A DNA stretch of 64,000 bases from Ulvibacterium marinum (GCF_003626755.1 NZ_RBCJ01000003.1:253859-317858); one strand, 5' to 3'. Counted from the stretch's first letter, positions 36,649-46,642 are shown. Program-made: numbers and translations. The notes: generated by a model from the letters alone, not told the origin.

Positions 36649-37800
36649 ATGAAGGCGATGCAAAAAAGATTGGGAATATATTTTTTTGCCATTTTGGTTC
36701 TTACAATTATCTCCAATTGCATTGACCCGATAGAGCCTGATTTTGAACTTCGTGAAGGACTTATTTTTGTTGAGGGTTTTGCTTCTACAGAACCTGGTGT
36801 TTCCTTTGTATCCATTACCGAATCGGCTATCGAATTTGGCGTATATGTTGTTAACTTTGTGGAAGGGGCTTCGGCCGAGCTCGAAAATGTGGATAATGGT
36901 GAGATTGTTCCACTTGTCGAAATCGAGGAAGCCTATGTGCCGCCAGAGGATTTTACCGTAGCTCCCGGAGAGAGCTGGAAACTGAATATACTTATGCCCG
37001 ATGGCAAGCAATTTACCTCGGAAGTAGAAAAAGTATTAGATCCCATACCGCTATCTGACTTAAAAGTGCAATATGACCCTGAACTGGAGTTTAGGGAAAT
37101 TTTCGGGGGAAGATTTGTTCCAGGCCATGAAATTTTTGTCTCTTTTACCGATCCTCCAGGAGCTGGTAATTATTATTATTGGAGTTATCGCAGCTATGAA
37201 AATCTGGATATTTGCGAAAAATGTAGGGAGTCTTATTTCCGGGACGGTGAATGCCGACCTCTTCCTAGGGGTATTGGTGGTCTGCAGCCCTATTACGATT
37301 ACCCCTGTCAAAGTGATTGTTGGCGTATCCGTTTTCCTGAAAGTATTCCCATTTTTGAGGATGAATTTTCCAATGGCCGGACCATTACCGATTTTTCCAT
37401 AGGCAATGCCATATTGTATACAAAAGAGGATATGGTAATCGAGGTGCAACAGTTCGCGATATCGGCCTCGGCACATGAGTACTACAAGGTACTCAAGGAT
37501 TTGGTTGATAACAATAGCGGGCTTAACGCACCACCACCGGCCGGTTTGGTTGGAAATATGTTCAATCCTGCGGATAGTGAAGAGTTTGTCTTTGGTAGAT
37601 TCACCGCCGCTGCGACCTCTTTGGCCTCTGTTTTTGTTGACAGGACCTTCATAGGAGAGGAAGCCTTGGAAGGAAGGGAGCCTTTAATCACGGAACCAAC
37701 ATTTGGCTCGCCGTTACCCCCTCCGGCAACTGTTTCGGCACCGTGTAGCGAAACCCGATTTAGAACTGCCATCCGCCCTGAAGCCTGGATCGACCAATAA
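36649..37800 (+). CDS. DUF4249 domain lipoprotein, copy 3
   Basis: A 383-residue paralogue with the lipobox SNC followed by IDPIEPDF, the CEKC ... GEC ... CQSDCW cysteine cluster and the ending SETRFRTAIRPEAWIDQ. It is 18 bp upstream of the TonB-dependent receptor gene, so this copy at least is co-expressed with the receptor and is the best candidate for its direct partner. Confidence 0.9.
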   Translation: MKAMQKRLGIYFFAILVLTIISNCIDPIEPDFELREGLIFVEGFASTEPGVSFVSITESAIEFGVYVVNFVEGASAELENVDNGEIVPLVEIEEAYVPPEDFTVAPGESWKLNILMPDGKQFTSEVEKVLDPIPLSDLKVQYDPELEFREIFGGRFVPGHEIFVSFTDPPGAGNYYYWSYRSYENLDICEKCRESYFRDGECRPLPRGIGGLQPYYDYPCQSDCWRIRFPESIPIFEDEFSNGRTITDFSIGNAILYTKEDMVIEVQQFAISASAHEYYKVLKDLVDNNSGLNAPPPAGLVGNMFNPADSEEFVFGRFTAAATSLASVFVDRTFIGEEALEGREPLITEPTFGSPLPPPATVSAPCSETRFRTAIRPEAWIDQ

Positions 37801-37818
37801 AACCAAACCAAAACCAAT

Positions 37819-40233
37819 ATGTCCGTAAAACTACAATTCTTACTAACCTTTTTCTTGTGCATTTGCCTGACCTCTTTGGTTAGATCTCAGGAATATGCCT
37901 TGTCTTTTGAAGTGTTAGCCCAGGCTACAGGGTTGCCTATGGACAATGCCCAGATTTCGATTCGGCCTTGTAATTGTGGGGGTGTCACAAATACCTCGGG
38001 AAGATTTTCAATTACTCTTCCGGAAAATACATATGAGGTGACGGTTTCTTTTATTGGTTTCAAGGATTACGTCCAGACCGTTGTGCTCAATGAAAGTCAG
38101 ATTGTACAGATACAATTGTATGAAGAGGAAGAAAAACTTTCAGAAGTGGTGGTTAGGGCCAAACGGATATTGGACAATATTGAAACCCCTCAAATGGGAG
38201 CCTTGAAATTAACTTCCCAAGAACTAAAAAAAATACCAGCCGCTGTTGGTGAGTTTGATGTTTTACGGGGCATGACACTTCTTGCAGGAGTCAACAATGC
38301 CGGGGAAATAAGTAACGGTATATCCGTAAGAGGAGGGTCTTTGGACCAGAATTTAGTTTTGTATGATTATGCCCCGGTTTTTAATCCTACCCATTTGTTC
38401 GGACTCTTTTCCGTTTTTACGCCTGATGCCATTTCTTCCGTAGACTTGTATAGGGCCAATATTCCTGCGCGGTATGGGGGTAGGTCTACCTCGGTACTGG
38501 ACATTAAAGTGAAAAACCCGTATACGGACAAGTTTAAACTGAGTGGTGGTGTAGGCATTGTTTCTAGCCGCTTATCATTGGAAACACCCATAATAAAGGA
38601 CAAGCTACTACTCAATATTGGGGGACGGGCCGGATTTACCGATTTTTTGTTACCGCTTTTTTCAGAACGATTGGAAAATACCAAGGCCAATTTTTATGAT
38701 GGTACCATGAAACTCTTATACTTGCCTACGGAGAACGACCAGATTTCTTTTACAGGATTTTATAGCAAAGACTTTTACCAGCTGGATTTAATTACACAAA
38801 TTGAGAATATCAATGCAAGTAGTAATCAATATGATTTCCAAACATTGAATGGAACACTCAATTGGATACACACTTTTGGGGACGAGTCCAATCTTCGGAA
38901 CATTTTTATAGTGAGCGACTATACGCCAAAGACTATTTTTCCGGAAAGGGACAGTGATAATGAAATCGAATTTGAATCCAAAATCAATTATTTGAGTTTT
39001 ATTTCCGAGTATTCCAAGAGCGTGAGCGATAAGTTGGAATACTATGGAGGTGTCCAAGCCAATAGATATAACATAGATCCAGGAAGTTTAGATCCTGGAG
39101 CAGGGAATAGCATCATTCCCGTTACCCTGGAATCGGAAACCAGCTATGAATTTGCTGGCTTTGGAAATGTCAATTGGAATGCAACCGAAGATTTGACCAT
39201 TTCTGCTGGACTGCGCTTCAATCATTTTGTGTTCGTCGGGCCATATACCCAAGCTACTTTTGATGATAATACAGGTGCGTTGTTGGACACACAATTTTTT
39301 GAAAAAGGAGCTGGAGTAAAAACCTATAATGGTTTGGATCCCAGACTTGGCATTAATTATAAACTTGGCAAAACAATGTCCCTTAAGGCAAGCTATGCCA
39401 GGCTAAACCAATATCTTCAGAATATTTACAACACAACTACCCCGTTGCCTACTTCCCGTTGGAAAACCGCAGATCCGAACATTGAACCTCAGCAAAGCGA
39501 TAGCTACGGTCTCGGTATCTACAAAAACCTGGAAGAAAGTGGTATAGAAATAGGGCTTGAAGGCTATTATAGAAAATCAAAGAACAACCTGACCTATAAA
39601 CCTGGAGCCGATTTTTTCTTGGAAGAATTTTTAGAAAGGGATGTGGTTCAAGCGGAAGGTGAGGCCTACGGCGTAGAGCTCAGTTTTAAGAAACCAAAAG
39701 GAAAGTTTAATGGTTGGTTCAATTACACCTGGTCCCGTAGCTTTTTGCGTTCTTTCAATGAAAGGTTGGCGGATCGTGTAAATAACAACCAGCAGTTTCC
39801 CTCGGACTTTGATCGGCCCCATGTATTTAATGGTACCATCAACTTTGAAGGGGACAAGTACAATACTTGGAGTTTTAATTTTACGGCCCAAAGTGGAAGA
39901 CCCTATACCGTGGCCAATAGTGTTTTTGCCCTTGAGGATATCAATGTGCCCATTTTTTTGGAGAGGAACAATGCACGTTTACGGCCCTATCATAGACTGG
40001 ATTTCTCGTGGAAGGTGAAATATGGAAGAAACCCCAATAGAAGATGGGTGGGAGATTGGACATTTACCATTTACAACGTGTACAGCAGAAGAAATCCTTT
40101 AAACCTATACTACGCACAGAGGCAGGATGGGGTGGATGCGGATGTATTCCTGGGAAGTCCTTTGGGGACCTATGAGCTCTCCGTACTTAACAGTCCTTTA
40201 TTTGCCGTTACCTACAATTTTGTCTTCGATTAG
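37819..40233 (+). CDS. TonB-dependent receptor paired with DUF4249 lipoproteins
   Basis: An 804-residue outer-membrane receptor. Signal peptide 1-23 (ending LVRSQ), CarboxypepD_reg-like domain (about 25-110) with an unusual CNCGG near residue 53, plug domain (about 125-240, SVRGGSLDQNLVLYDYAPVFNP region), then a barrel ending SPLFAVTYNFVFD. It is distinct from the receptor at 24095. The operon with three DUF4249 lipoproteins suggests a receptor-lipoprotein uptake complex analogous to SusCD in layout but built from a different lipoprotein family. The substrate is unknown. Confidence 0.93.
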   Translation: MSVKLQFLLTFFLCICLTSLVRSQEYALSFEVLAQATGLPMDNAQISIRPCNCGGVTNTSGRFSITLPENTYEVTVSFIGFKDYVQTVVLNESQIVQIQLYEEEEKLSEVVVRAKRILDNIETPQMGALKLTSQELKKIPAAVGEFDVLRGMTLLAGVNNAGEISNGISVRGGSLDQNLVLYDYAPVFNPTHLFGLFSVFTPDAISSVDLYRANIPARYGGRSTSVLDIKVKNPYTDKFKLSGGVGIVSSRLSLETPIIKDKLLLNIGGRAGFTDFLLPLFSERLENTKANFYDGTMKLLYLPTENDQISFTGFYSKDFYQLDLITQIENINASSNQYDFQTLNGTLNWIHTFGDESNLRNIFIVSDYTPKTIFPERDSDNEIEFESKINYLSFISEYSKSVSDKLEYYGGVQANRYNIDPGSLDPGAGNSIIPVTLESETSYEFAGFGNVNWNATEDLTISAGLRFNHFVFVGPYTQATFDDNTGALLDTQFFEKGAGVKTYNGLDPRLGINYKLGKTMSLKASYARLNQYLQNIYNTTTPLPTSRWKTADPNIEPQQSDSYGLGIYKNLEESGIEIGLEGYYRKSKNNLTYKPGADFFLEEFLERDVVQAEGEAYGVELSFKKPKGKFNGWFNYTWSRSFLRSFNERLADRVNNNQQFPSDFDRPHVFNGTINFEGDKYNTWSFNFTAQSGRPYTVANSVFALEDINVPIFLERNNARLRPYHRLDFSWKVKYGRNPNRRWVGDWTFTIYNVYSRRNPLNLYYAQRQDGVDADVFLGSPLGTYELSVLNSPLFAVTYNFVFD

Positions 40234-40244
40234 ATTTGGACGGA

Positions 40245-40574
40245 TTACTGTTTGTAGAACTTTGTATGAACTTTTTGCTCCAGCGAATTTATAACAATCA
40301 TATATACCCCTTTTTCAAGATGGGCAACGGGTATGCTCAATGCATTGTTCTTAATTTTCCATTGATGTTGCAGTACCGGATTTCCGTAAATGTCGGAAAT
40401 CAAGATATCCGCTCGAGCACTATTTTCAAGACCCAGGACATTGATTACATTGGTTGTCGGATTGGGGAATAGTTTTATTTTGGGTTGCACAGCAATTTGT
40501 TCGGAATTCCCTTCCTGGGAATGACCCAATGCCATTGCAAAGAACAAGCTAAGTATAAGGATGAGTTTTTTCAT
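40245..40574 (-). CDS. Mini-protein: signal peptide plus T9SS type A sorting domain
   Basis: A 109-residue protein from the ATG at 40574; the open frame extends upstream to 40667 but the added residues precede a clear signal peptide (MKKLILILSLFFAMALGHSQ). Residues about 30-109 are a typical type A T9SS C-terminal domain (KLFPNPTTNVINV, ISDIYGNPVLQ, IPVAHLEKGVYMIVI). Only about ten residues separate signal and sorting domain, so there is no cargo domain. It may be a relic of a larger secreted protein or a small surface protein in its own right. It is convergent with the TonB receptor gene. Confidence 0.85.
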   Translation of the reverse strand: MKKLILILSLFFAMALGHSQEGNSEQIAVQPKIKLFPNPTTNVINVLGLENSARADILISDIYGNPVLQHQWKIKNNALSIPVAHLEKGVYMIVINSLEQKVHTKFYKQ

Positions 40575-40706
40575 AGCCGAGATACCCTTAAAATACGGGA
40601 TTAAAAATATTCCAGCCCGCCCTGTTCCACAAAATATTGTTGTGAAAATGAGTTTTTGATGGTTCAAGAAAAGTAATTAACGCATGTTAACAGTTTGGAT
40701 ATACCG

Positions 40707-43544
40707 CTAATGTGCCTCCAGCCAATTGTTTCCTTCACCCAATTCCACATCTAAAGGAACGGCAAGTTCATAAGCGTTTTCCATTTCGGATTGGATAAGC
40801 GGCCTTAATTTTTCCAATTCTGGCTTATACGCATCAAAGACCAGTTCGTCATGTACCTGGAGTAGCATCTTGGTCTTGTAATTTCCCTCGGTGAGTTTTC
40901 GATGGATGTTGATCATGGCAATTTTAATAATGTCCGCCGCACTACCTTGTATAGGCGCATTCACAGCATTGCGCTCCGCGGCTCCACGTACCACTTGATT
41001 GCTCCCATTGATATCCTTCAAATAGCGCCTTCTGCCCAAAACGGTCTGTACATACCCATGCTCTCTGGCGAAATCAATTTGATCGCTAATGTAGTTTCGC
41101 AATTTGGGATAGGTCTTGTAATAGGTTTCGATGAGTTCTTTTGCCTCGGACCGACTAAGGTCCGTTTGGTTACTTAGTCCAAAGGCCGAAACGCCATAGA
41201 TAATACCAAAATTTACGGTTTTGGCATTTCCGCGTTGTTCGCGGGTCACTTCCTCCAAGGGTACATTGAACACTTTTGACGCTGTCGAGGCATGGATGTC
41301 CTCTCCATTTTTAAAGGCTTCGATCATGGTGGTTTCCTCACTCAGGGCGGCAATTATACGAAGTTCTATTTGAGAATAATCCGCTGCCAATAAGGTATAA
41401 TTTTCATCCCGCGGAATAAAAGCTTTCCGAACTTCCCGTCCTCTTTCCGTCCGGATGGGAATGTTCTGTAGATTGGGATTATTGCTGCTTAATCTACCTG
41501 TAGCGGCCACGGTCTGCATATAGTCGGTGTGTACCCTTCCCGTGGAGCTTTCCACCTGTTCCGGAAGCGCATCCACATAGGTGCTCTTTAATTTGGAAAG
41601 TCCGCGATAATCCAATACATCCTGAATAATCTGGTGGTCCTTGGCTAAATAGGATAGCACATCCTCCGAAGTGGAATATTGCCCCGTTTTGGTCTTTTTA
41701 GGTTTGTCCACCAATTTCATTTTATCGAAAAGTACCTCTCCCAATTGTTTTGGGGAAGCTATATTGAATTGTTCTCCTGAAGCTTCATAAATCTTGCTTT
41801 TCAGGGTTGCAATATCATTGTTGAGTTCTTCAGAAAGAGATTTTAGGAATTCTTCGTCCAGATTGATGCCTTCCAGTTCCATATCGGCCAATACCAATAG
41901 TAAGGGAACTTCAATGGTATTGAATAAGTCTTCGGTTTTGGCTTCTGCCAATTCGGGTCGAAAATGCTGTGCCAATTGAAAGGTGATATCGGCATCCTCC
42001 ACGGCATATTCGGTCTGTTGTCCCAATGGCACATCACGCATACTCAATTGGTTCTTCCCTTTTTTGCCAATGAGTTCGGTAATGGAAACAGGGGTATAGT
42101 TGAGATAGGTTTCTGATAGGACATCCATATTGTGCCGCATATCCGGATTGATCAGGTAATGAGCCAACATGGTGTCGAAAAATTTACCTTTCACCTTTAT
42201 ATTGTACTTGTCCAGCACCTTTATATCATACTTCAGATTTTGCCCAATTTTTTCTATGGTTTCCGATTCGAAAAAGGGTCGTAATTGTTCTATGATTTCC
42301 TGTGCTTTATCCCTTTCATCTGGGAAGGGAATATAAAATCCTTTTTTTGGTTCCCAAGAGAAAGCAATACCAACGAGCTCGGCAGTCAATGAATTTATGC
42401 CTGTGGTTTCAGTATCGAAGCATACAGCCTCTTGCTTCATTAAGTTTTGTAGAAACAGTTTCATTGCCATTCCTGGAGCAACGCTTTGGTAGACATGGGG
42501 AACGTCTTTTATGGTTTTTCTGCTGGAGACTTCCTTAATGGTCGCAGCTGGGCTGGCCCCATCATTACCGAAAAGGGAAAACTGGCCACTACCGGCAGGT
42601 TGCGCTTGTTTTTTTGCAGTTTCTGTACTACTCACCTGCGTCTGGGTTTCCTCCACTTCGCCGGAAAATATTTTTATGAATTGATCTTTTAACCTTCGGA
42701 ATTCCAATTCCTCAAAAATCTCCTGGACCTTTTCACTATTGGGGACGGAAAGTTCATAGTCCTTGGCATCGAATTGAACATCACAAGTAATGCATATAGT
42801 TGCCAGTTTTTTGGAGAGAATACCCAGTTCGGCATTCTGTTCTACCTTTTCCTTCATCTTGCCTTTCAGCTTATCGGTATTGGCCAATAATCCTTCCATG
42901 GAATCGAATTCTTGGATAAATTTCTTAGCGGTTTTATCCCCTACACCGGGCAATCCGGGGATATTGTCACTGGCATCTCCCATCATTCCTAGGTAGTCGA
43001 TAACCTGTTCGGGCCGTTTTACCCCAAAGCGCTTTTGCACTTCGGGAATTCCCCATATTTCTATACCATTGCCCATTCTGGCCGGGCGATACATGAAAAT
43101 GTTTTCCGAGACCAATTGCCCAAAATCCTTGTCCGGTGTCACCATAAAAACCTTATAATCCTCTTTTTCGGCCTGCTTGGCCAAGGTGCCTATGATATCA
43201 TCGGCCTCAAGTCCGGAAAGTTCCACTACGGGAATATGCATGGCCTTCAGAATATCCTGAATATAGGGTACGGCAATCTTTATGGCATCCGGGGTCTCAT
43301 CCCGATTCGCCTTATAATCGGCAAACATTTCCGTACGTTCTGCACTACCATCCTTATCGAAGCATACGGCCAAATGATCCGGTTTTTCCCTTTTAATGAC
43401 ATCAAAAAGTGAGTTCATAAACCCCATAATGGCAGAGGTATCCATTCCTTTCGAATTGATCCTCGGATTCTTGATCAAAGCGTAGTAACCACGAAAGATG
43501 AGCGCATAGGCATCTAATAAAAAAAGTCGTTTTTGTTCAGCCAT
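40707..43544 (-). CDS. polA: DNA polymerase I
   Basis: A 945-residue family A polymerase with three domains: 5'-3' exonuclease/FEN (about 1-290, VCFDKDGSAERTEMFADYKANRDETP region), 3'-5' proofreading exonuclease (about 345-530, intact CFDTETTGI and EDADIT motifs), and polymerase (about 570-945, motif A DYSQIELRI, motif B RGNAKTVNFGIIYGVS, motif C VHDELVF). It handles Okazaki-fragment processing and gap repair. The intact DTE motif indicates active proofreading. Confidence 0.98.
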   Translation of the reverse strand: MAEQKRLFLLDAYALIFRGYYALIKNPRINSKGMDTSAIMGFMNSLFDVIKREKPDHLAVCFDKDGSAERTEMFADYKANRDETPDAIKIAVPYIQDILKAMHIPVVELSGLEADDIIGTLAKQAEKEDYKVFMVTPDKDFGQLVSENIFMYRPARMGNGIEIWGIPEVQKRFGVKRPEQVIDYLGMMGDASDNIPGLPGVGDKTAKKFIQEFDSMEGLLANTDKLKGKMKEKVEQNAELGILSKKLATICITCDVQFDAKDYELSVPNSEKVQEIFEELEFRRLKDQFIKIFSGEVEETQTQVSSTETAKKQAQPAGSGQFSLFGNDGASPAATIKEVSSRKTIKDVPHVYQSVAPGMAMKLFLQNLMKQEAVCFDTETTGINSLTAELVGIAFSWEPKKGFYIPFPDERDKAQEIIEQLRPFFESETIEKIGQNLKYDIKVLDKYNIKVKGKFFDTMLAHYLINPDMRHNMDVLSETYLNYTPVSITELIGKKGKNQLSMRDVPLGQQTEYAVEDADITFQLAQHFRPELAEAKTEDLFNTIEVPLLLVLADMELEGINLDEEFLKSLSEELNNDIATLKSKIYEASGEQFNIASPKQLGEVLFDKMKLVDKPKKTKTGQYSTSEDVLSYLAKDHQIIQDVLDYRGLSKLKSTYVDALPEQVESSTGRVHTDYMQTVAATGRLSSNNPNLQNIPIRTERGREVRKAFIPRDENYTLLAADYSQIELRIIAALSEETTMIEAFKNGEDIHASTASKVFNVPLEEVTREQRGNAKTVNFGIIYGVSAFGLSNQTDLSRSEAKELIETYYKTYPKLRNYISDQIDFAREHGYVQTVLGRRRYLKDINGSNQVVRGAAERNAVNAPIQGSAADIIKIAMINIHRKLTEGNYKTKMLLQVHDELVFDAYKPELEKLRPLIQSEMENAYELAVPLDVELGEGNNWLEAH

Positions 43545-43599
43545 ATTAGGTGTTCTTGAAGAATTATAAAACTACAAATATTATCCTCTTTTGATGGGG

Positions 43600-44595
43600 T
43601 TAGGAAGTGATATATGAATCAGATGGATTGTTTAGGTGACCTTCGTTGGAATACGTTCTATAGGTAAAGCCGGGTTGAATGCAATATCCACCGGTTTCCC
43701 CTTTTTTATTAATAGCGATAAAGCCGATCTGAAAGTCTAGTTTGTTCTTATTTTTTTCAATGATACGCTTTACGCCTTCCTCACATGCCTCCTGGGGCGT
43801 TTTGCCTTGTCGCATAAGTTCTACGATCAAGAAACTGCCCACAGTACGTACCACCTCTTCGCCGACGCCTGTTGCGGTAGCTCCGCCCACTTCATTATCC
43901 ACAAAAAGTCCGGCCCCAATAATAGGGGAATCCCCAACACGCCCTGCCAATTTATAGGCCATACCACTGGTAGTACAGGCACCGGCGAGATCCCCATTTT
44001 GATCAATGGCCAACATACCTATGGTATCATGGTTTTCTATATTGATTATAGGCTTGTATTGGGAGGTTTTTTTCCATTCTATCCACTCCTGTTTTGATTT
44101 TTCCGTTAGGAGATTGGTTTTTTTAAAACCCTGTTCCAGGGCAAATTGCTCAGCGCCTTTTCCCGCAAGCATAACATGTGGTGTTTCCTCCATAACCTTA
44201 CGGGCAACGGAAATGGGATGGGCTATGTTCTGCATACACAACACCGCTCCACAGTTACCATCCTTGTCCATGATACAGGCATCCAAGGTAACCTTTCCGT
44301 CCCTGTCCGGGCGTCCACCAAGACCAACGGTCTGATTTTCCACGTCGGCCTCCTCTACCATGACCCCCTTTTCCACCGCGTCCAAGGAATTGCCTCCACT
44401 TTTTAAGACCTCCCAGGCCTTGGCCGAAGCATTGTTAAAATCCCAGGTACAAATAACAATGGGACCAATGTTTTCCATCTTTTCCGGCAATGTCGTGGAT
44501 GACTTGTCTGTCTCGCCACAGGAAGCCAAAACAGATGAGGAAACGAGTCCAGCGGTACCTGCCGCCGAATTTTTAAGGAAGGTTCTTCGTTGCAT
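43600..44595 (-). CDS. N4-(beta-N-acetylglucosaminyl)-L-asparaginase family, Tat-exported
   Basis: A 331-residue Ntn-hydrolase of the asparaginase type 2 / aspartylglucosaminidase family. The autoprocessing site and nucleophile Thr lie in NHDTIGMLAID near residue 190, and GRVGDSPIIGAGLFVD and GATATGVGE are the conserved substrate-binding segments. The N-terminus carries a twin-arginine signal (RRTFLK) followed by a lipobox-like VLASC (Cys26), so it is probably a Tat-exported lipoprotein. The enzyme removes GlcNAc from Asn or processes beta-aspartyl peptides. It is divergent from cutC with a 38-bp gap. Confidence 0.93.
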   Translation of the reverse strand: MQRRTFLKNSAAGTAGLVSSSVLASCGETDKSSTTLPEKMENIGPIVICTWDFNNASAKAWEVLKSGGNSLDAVEKGVMVEEADVENQTVGLGGRPDRDGKVTLDACIMDKDGNCGAVLCMQNIAHPISVARKVMEETPHVMLAGKGAEQFALEQGFKKTNLLTEKSKQEWIEWKKTSQYKPIINIENHDTIGMLAIDQNGDLAGACTTSGMAYKLAGRVGDSPIIGAGLFVDNEVGGATATGVGEEVVRTVGSFLIVELMRQGKTPQEACEEGVKRIIEKNKNKLDFQIGFIAINKKGETGGYCIQPGFTYRTYSNEGHLNNPSDSYITS

Positions 44596-44633
44596 GTTTT
44601 ATTGGTAAATTACAGCCCTAAATATACATAAAT

Positions 44634-45356
44634 ATGTTGGTGGAAATCTGTGCAAATTCCTTGCAATCGGCATTGAACGCGGAAAAAGGGGGCGCGGACC
44701 GGATAGAGCTTTGTTCAGAATTGGCAATAGGGGGTATTACTCCTTCCTATGGGTTGCTAAAAAGCATTAGGGAGCGTATCTCTATTCCGGTTCATGTACT
44801 CATAAGGCCCAGAAGCGGCGATTTTACCTATTCCGATTTGGAATTTGAGATTATTAAAAAGGATATCGCCCTTTGTCGGGATTTAGGTTTTGAGGGAATC
44901 GTTACCGGGGTCTTGCATGAGGATTTTACTCTGGATGAGAAGCGTACACAATCTTTGGTCAAAGCTTCGGAGGGACTTCATTTTACGTTCCATAGAGCTT
45001 TTGATTGGGTGGTAGATCCATTGAACACCCTAGAAAAGTTGGAGAATATGGGCGTACACATCTTGCTGAGTTCGGGACAACAAAAATCCGCTTTGGAGGG
45101 TATAGATTTATTAACGGAGCTAAATGAACAGGCTTCTACCTGTATCATTCAACCAGGCGGCGGAGTTGGAATAGAAAATCTGCGGGAATTTAAAAATAGA
45201 AACTTCAAGGCCATACATCTTTCCGCTAGCTCTTCCATTAAAAAATTGAAAGACCCTCCCAATATACCAATGCATTCGGGCCCAAAATTAAAAGATGATG
45301 AAATAACCGTAACGGATTTGAATATTGTTCGTCATATTGTGGAAGAGGCCAAATAA
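44634..45356 (+). CDS. cutC: CutC family protein
   Basis: A 240-residue TIM-barrel protein matching the whole CutC family: VEICANSLQSALNAEKGGADRIELCSEL at the N-terminus (landmark), HVLIRPRSGDFTYS, FHRAFDW and the ILSSGQ segment. CutC was named from copper tolerance in E. coli, but its biochemical role is not established. It is in a tail-to-tail-free plus-strand pair with the phosphoesterase gene, 56 bp downstream. Confidence 0.94.
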   Translation: MLVEICANSLQSALNAEKGGADRIELCSELAIGGITPSYGLLKSIRERISIPVHVLIRPRSGDFTYSDLEFEIIKKDIALCRDLGFEGIVTGVLHEDFTLDEKRTQSLVKASEGLHFTFHRAFDWVVDPLNTLEKLENMGVHILLSSGQQKSALEGIDLLTELNEQASTCIIQPGGGVGIENLREFKNRNFKAIHLSASSSIKKLKDPPNIPMHSGPKLKDDEITVTDLNIVRHIVEEAK

Positions 45357-45391
45357 ATCCGGATTCATAAGCTTAAGAGTGCGGTAAGGGA

Positions 45392-45399
45392 TATCTTTG
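45392..45399 (+). promoter_or_regulatory. Putative -7 box for the metallophosphoesterase gene (TATCTTTG)
   Basis: A perfect TAnnTTTG match 13 bp before the start codon, implying a leader of about ten bases. There is no convincing -33 element. Confidence 0.42.
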
Positions 45400-45412
45400 C
45401 AAAAAAAGATTA

Positions 45413-46642
45413 ATGCTACGCTGGATTATTTTTATCGCTATCTATATTGTTCTTGGACTATATACCTTACAAGCCCTAAAAACAGCTACCCGTTTTCCTT
45501 GGGTATACTACCTTTTTATTGCCATTTCCATTTTGGTACTTGGTAATTTTGTATATCAGTTTACCTGGGGAGAGACCGAGGGACGGGTATTAAGTAGACC
45601 AAAGAGCTATGCCTTTGGGTTTTTGATTACCGTGCTTACATTTCAGTTCATTACCATCATTTTCCTTTTTTCGGAGGATATCTTCCGATTGCTGGCCGGG
45701 GCGTACCATAAATTTTTTGGAAGTTCAAAAGAGTTCAGCTTGCCAGAAAGAAGACGATTTCTGAGCCTCATTGCCTTGGGTATTGCCGCTGTACCCTTTG
45801 GTGCCCTGTTATATGGCATGTATCGCGGGAAGTACAATTATCAGGTATTGAAGTACAATTTGGAATTTGAAGACCTACCGGATGCTTTTGATGGCTATCA
45901 GATTACACAAATATCCGATGTTCACAGCGGTAGTTTTGATGATAAGGCTATGGTGGAATATGCCGTTGATCTGGTTAACCAACAGGGTAGTGATGTGATT
46001 TTTTTTACCGGTGATATGGTAAATAACAAAGCGGAGGAACTGTACCCTTGGAAAGATGTCTTTGCAAGACTTGAGGCCAAGGATGGGAAATATTCCATTT
46101 TGGGGAATCATGATTATGGCGACTATGTACCATGGCCGACCGAAGAGCTGAAAAGGGGTAACCTGGAAGAACTAAAAAAATTACAAAAGGAAATCGGTTT
46201 TGATCTTTTGCTTAACGAAAGCAAATATCTACAAAAGGGAAAGGACAAAATTGCACTCATAGGGGTGGAGAATTGGGGCCGTGGCGGATTCAAAAAAGCT
46301 GGCGACCTGGACAGGGCCATAGAAACGATATCGGAGCACGATTTTAAGATTTTATTGAGTCATGACCCCTCACATTGGGAGGATGTGGTGATCGCTCACA
46401 AATATCATTACCACCTAACGCTTAGCGGGCATACCCACGGCATGCAGTTTGGGATAGAAATACCGGGATGGATAAAATGGAGTCCCGTCAAGTGGCGCTA
46501 TAAATATTGGGCTGGCATCTATAAGGAAATGGGTCAGTTTATCAATGTAAATCGAGGATTTGGGTTTATAGGGTATCCAGGTCGGGTAGGAATCTGGCCG
46601 GAGATTTCCGTAATTACGCTTAAAAAGAAAATCTTAACATGA
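45413..46642 (+). CDS. Membrane-anchored metallophosphoesterase
   Basis: A 409-residue protein with four predicted N-terminal membrane helices (about 2-20, 30-50, 66-90 and 118-138) and a C-terminal calcineurin-like phosphoesterase domain with the metal motifs ISDVHSG (DxH), FTGDMVNN (GD), GNHDYGDY (GNHD), LSHDPSHW and SGHTHGMQFG (GHTH). The layout matches the YaeI/YkuE-type phosphodiesterases; the catalytic domain would face the periplasm or cytoplasm depending on topology. The physiological substrate is unknown. Confidence 0.92.
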   Translation: MLRWIIFIAIYIVLGLYTLQALKTATRFPWVYYLFIAISILVLGNFVYQFTWGETEGRVLSRPKSYAFGFLITVLTFQFITIIFLFSEDIFRLLAGAYHKFFGSSKEFSLPERRRFLSLIALGIAAVPFGALLYGMYRGKYNYQVLKYNLEFEDLPDAFDGYQITQISDVHSGSFDDKAMVEYAVDLVNQQGSDVIFFTGDMVNNKAEELYPWKDVFARLEAKDGKYSILGNHDYGDYVPWPTEELKRGNLEELKKLQKEIGFDLLLNESKYLQKGKDKIALIGVENWGRGGFKKAGDLDRAIETISEHDFKILLSHDPSHWEDVVIAHKYHYHLTLSGHTHGMQFGIEIPGWIKWSPVKWRYKYWAGIYKEMGQFINVNRGFGFIGYPGRVGIWPEISVITLKKKILT

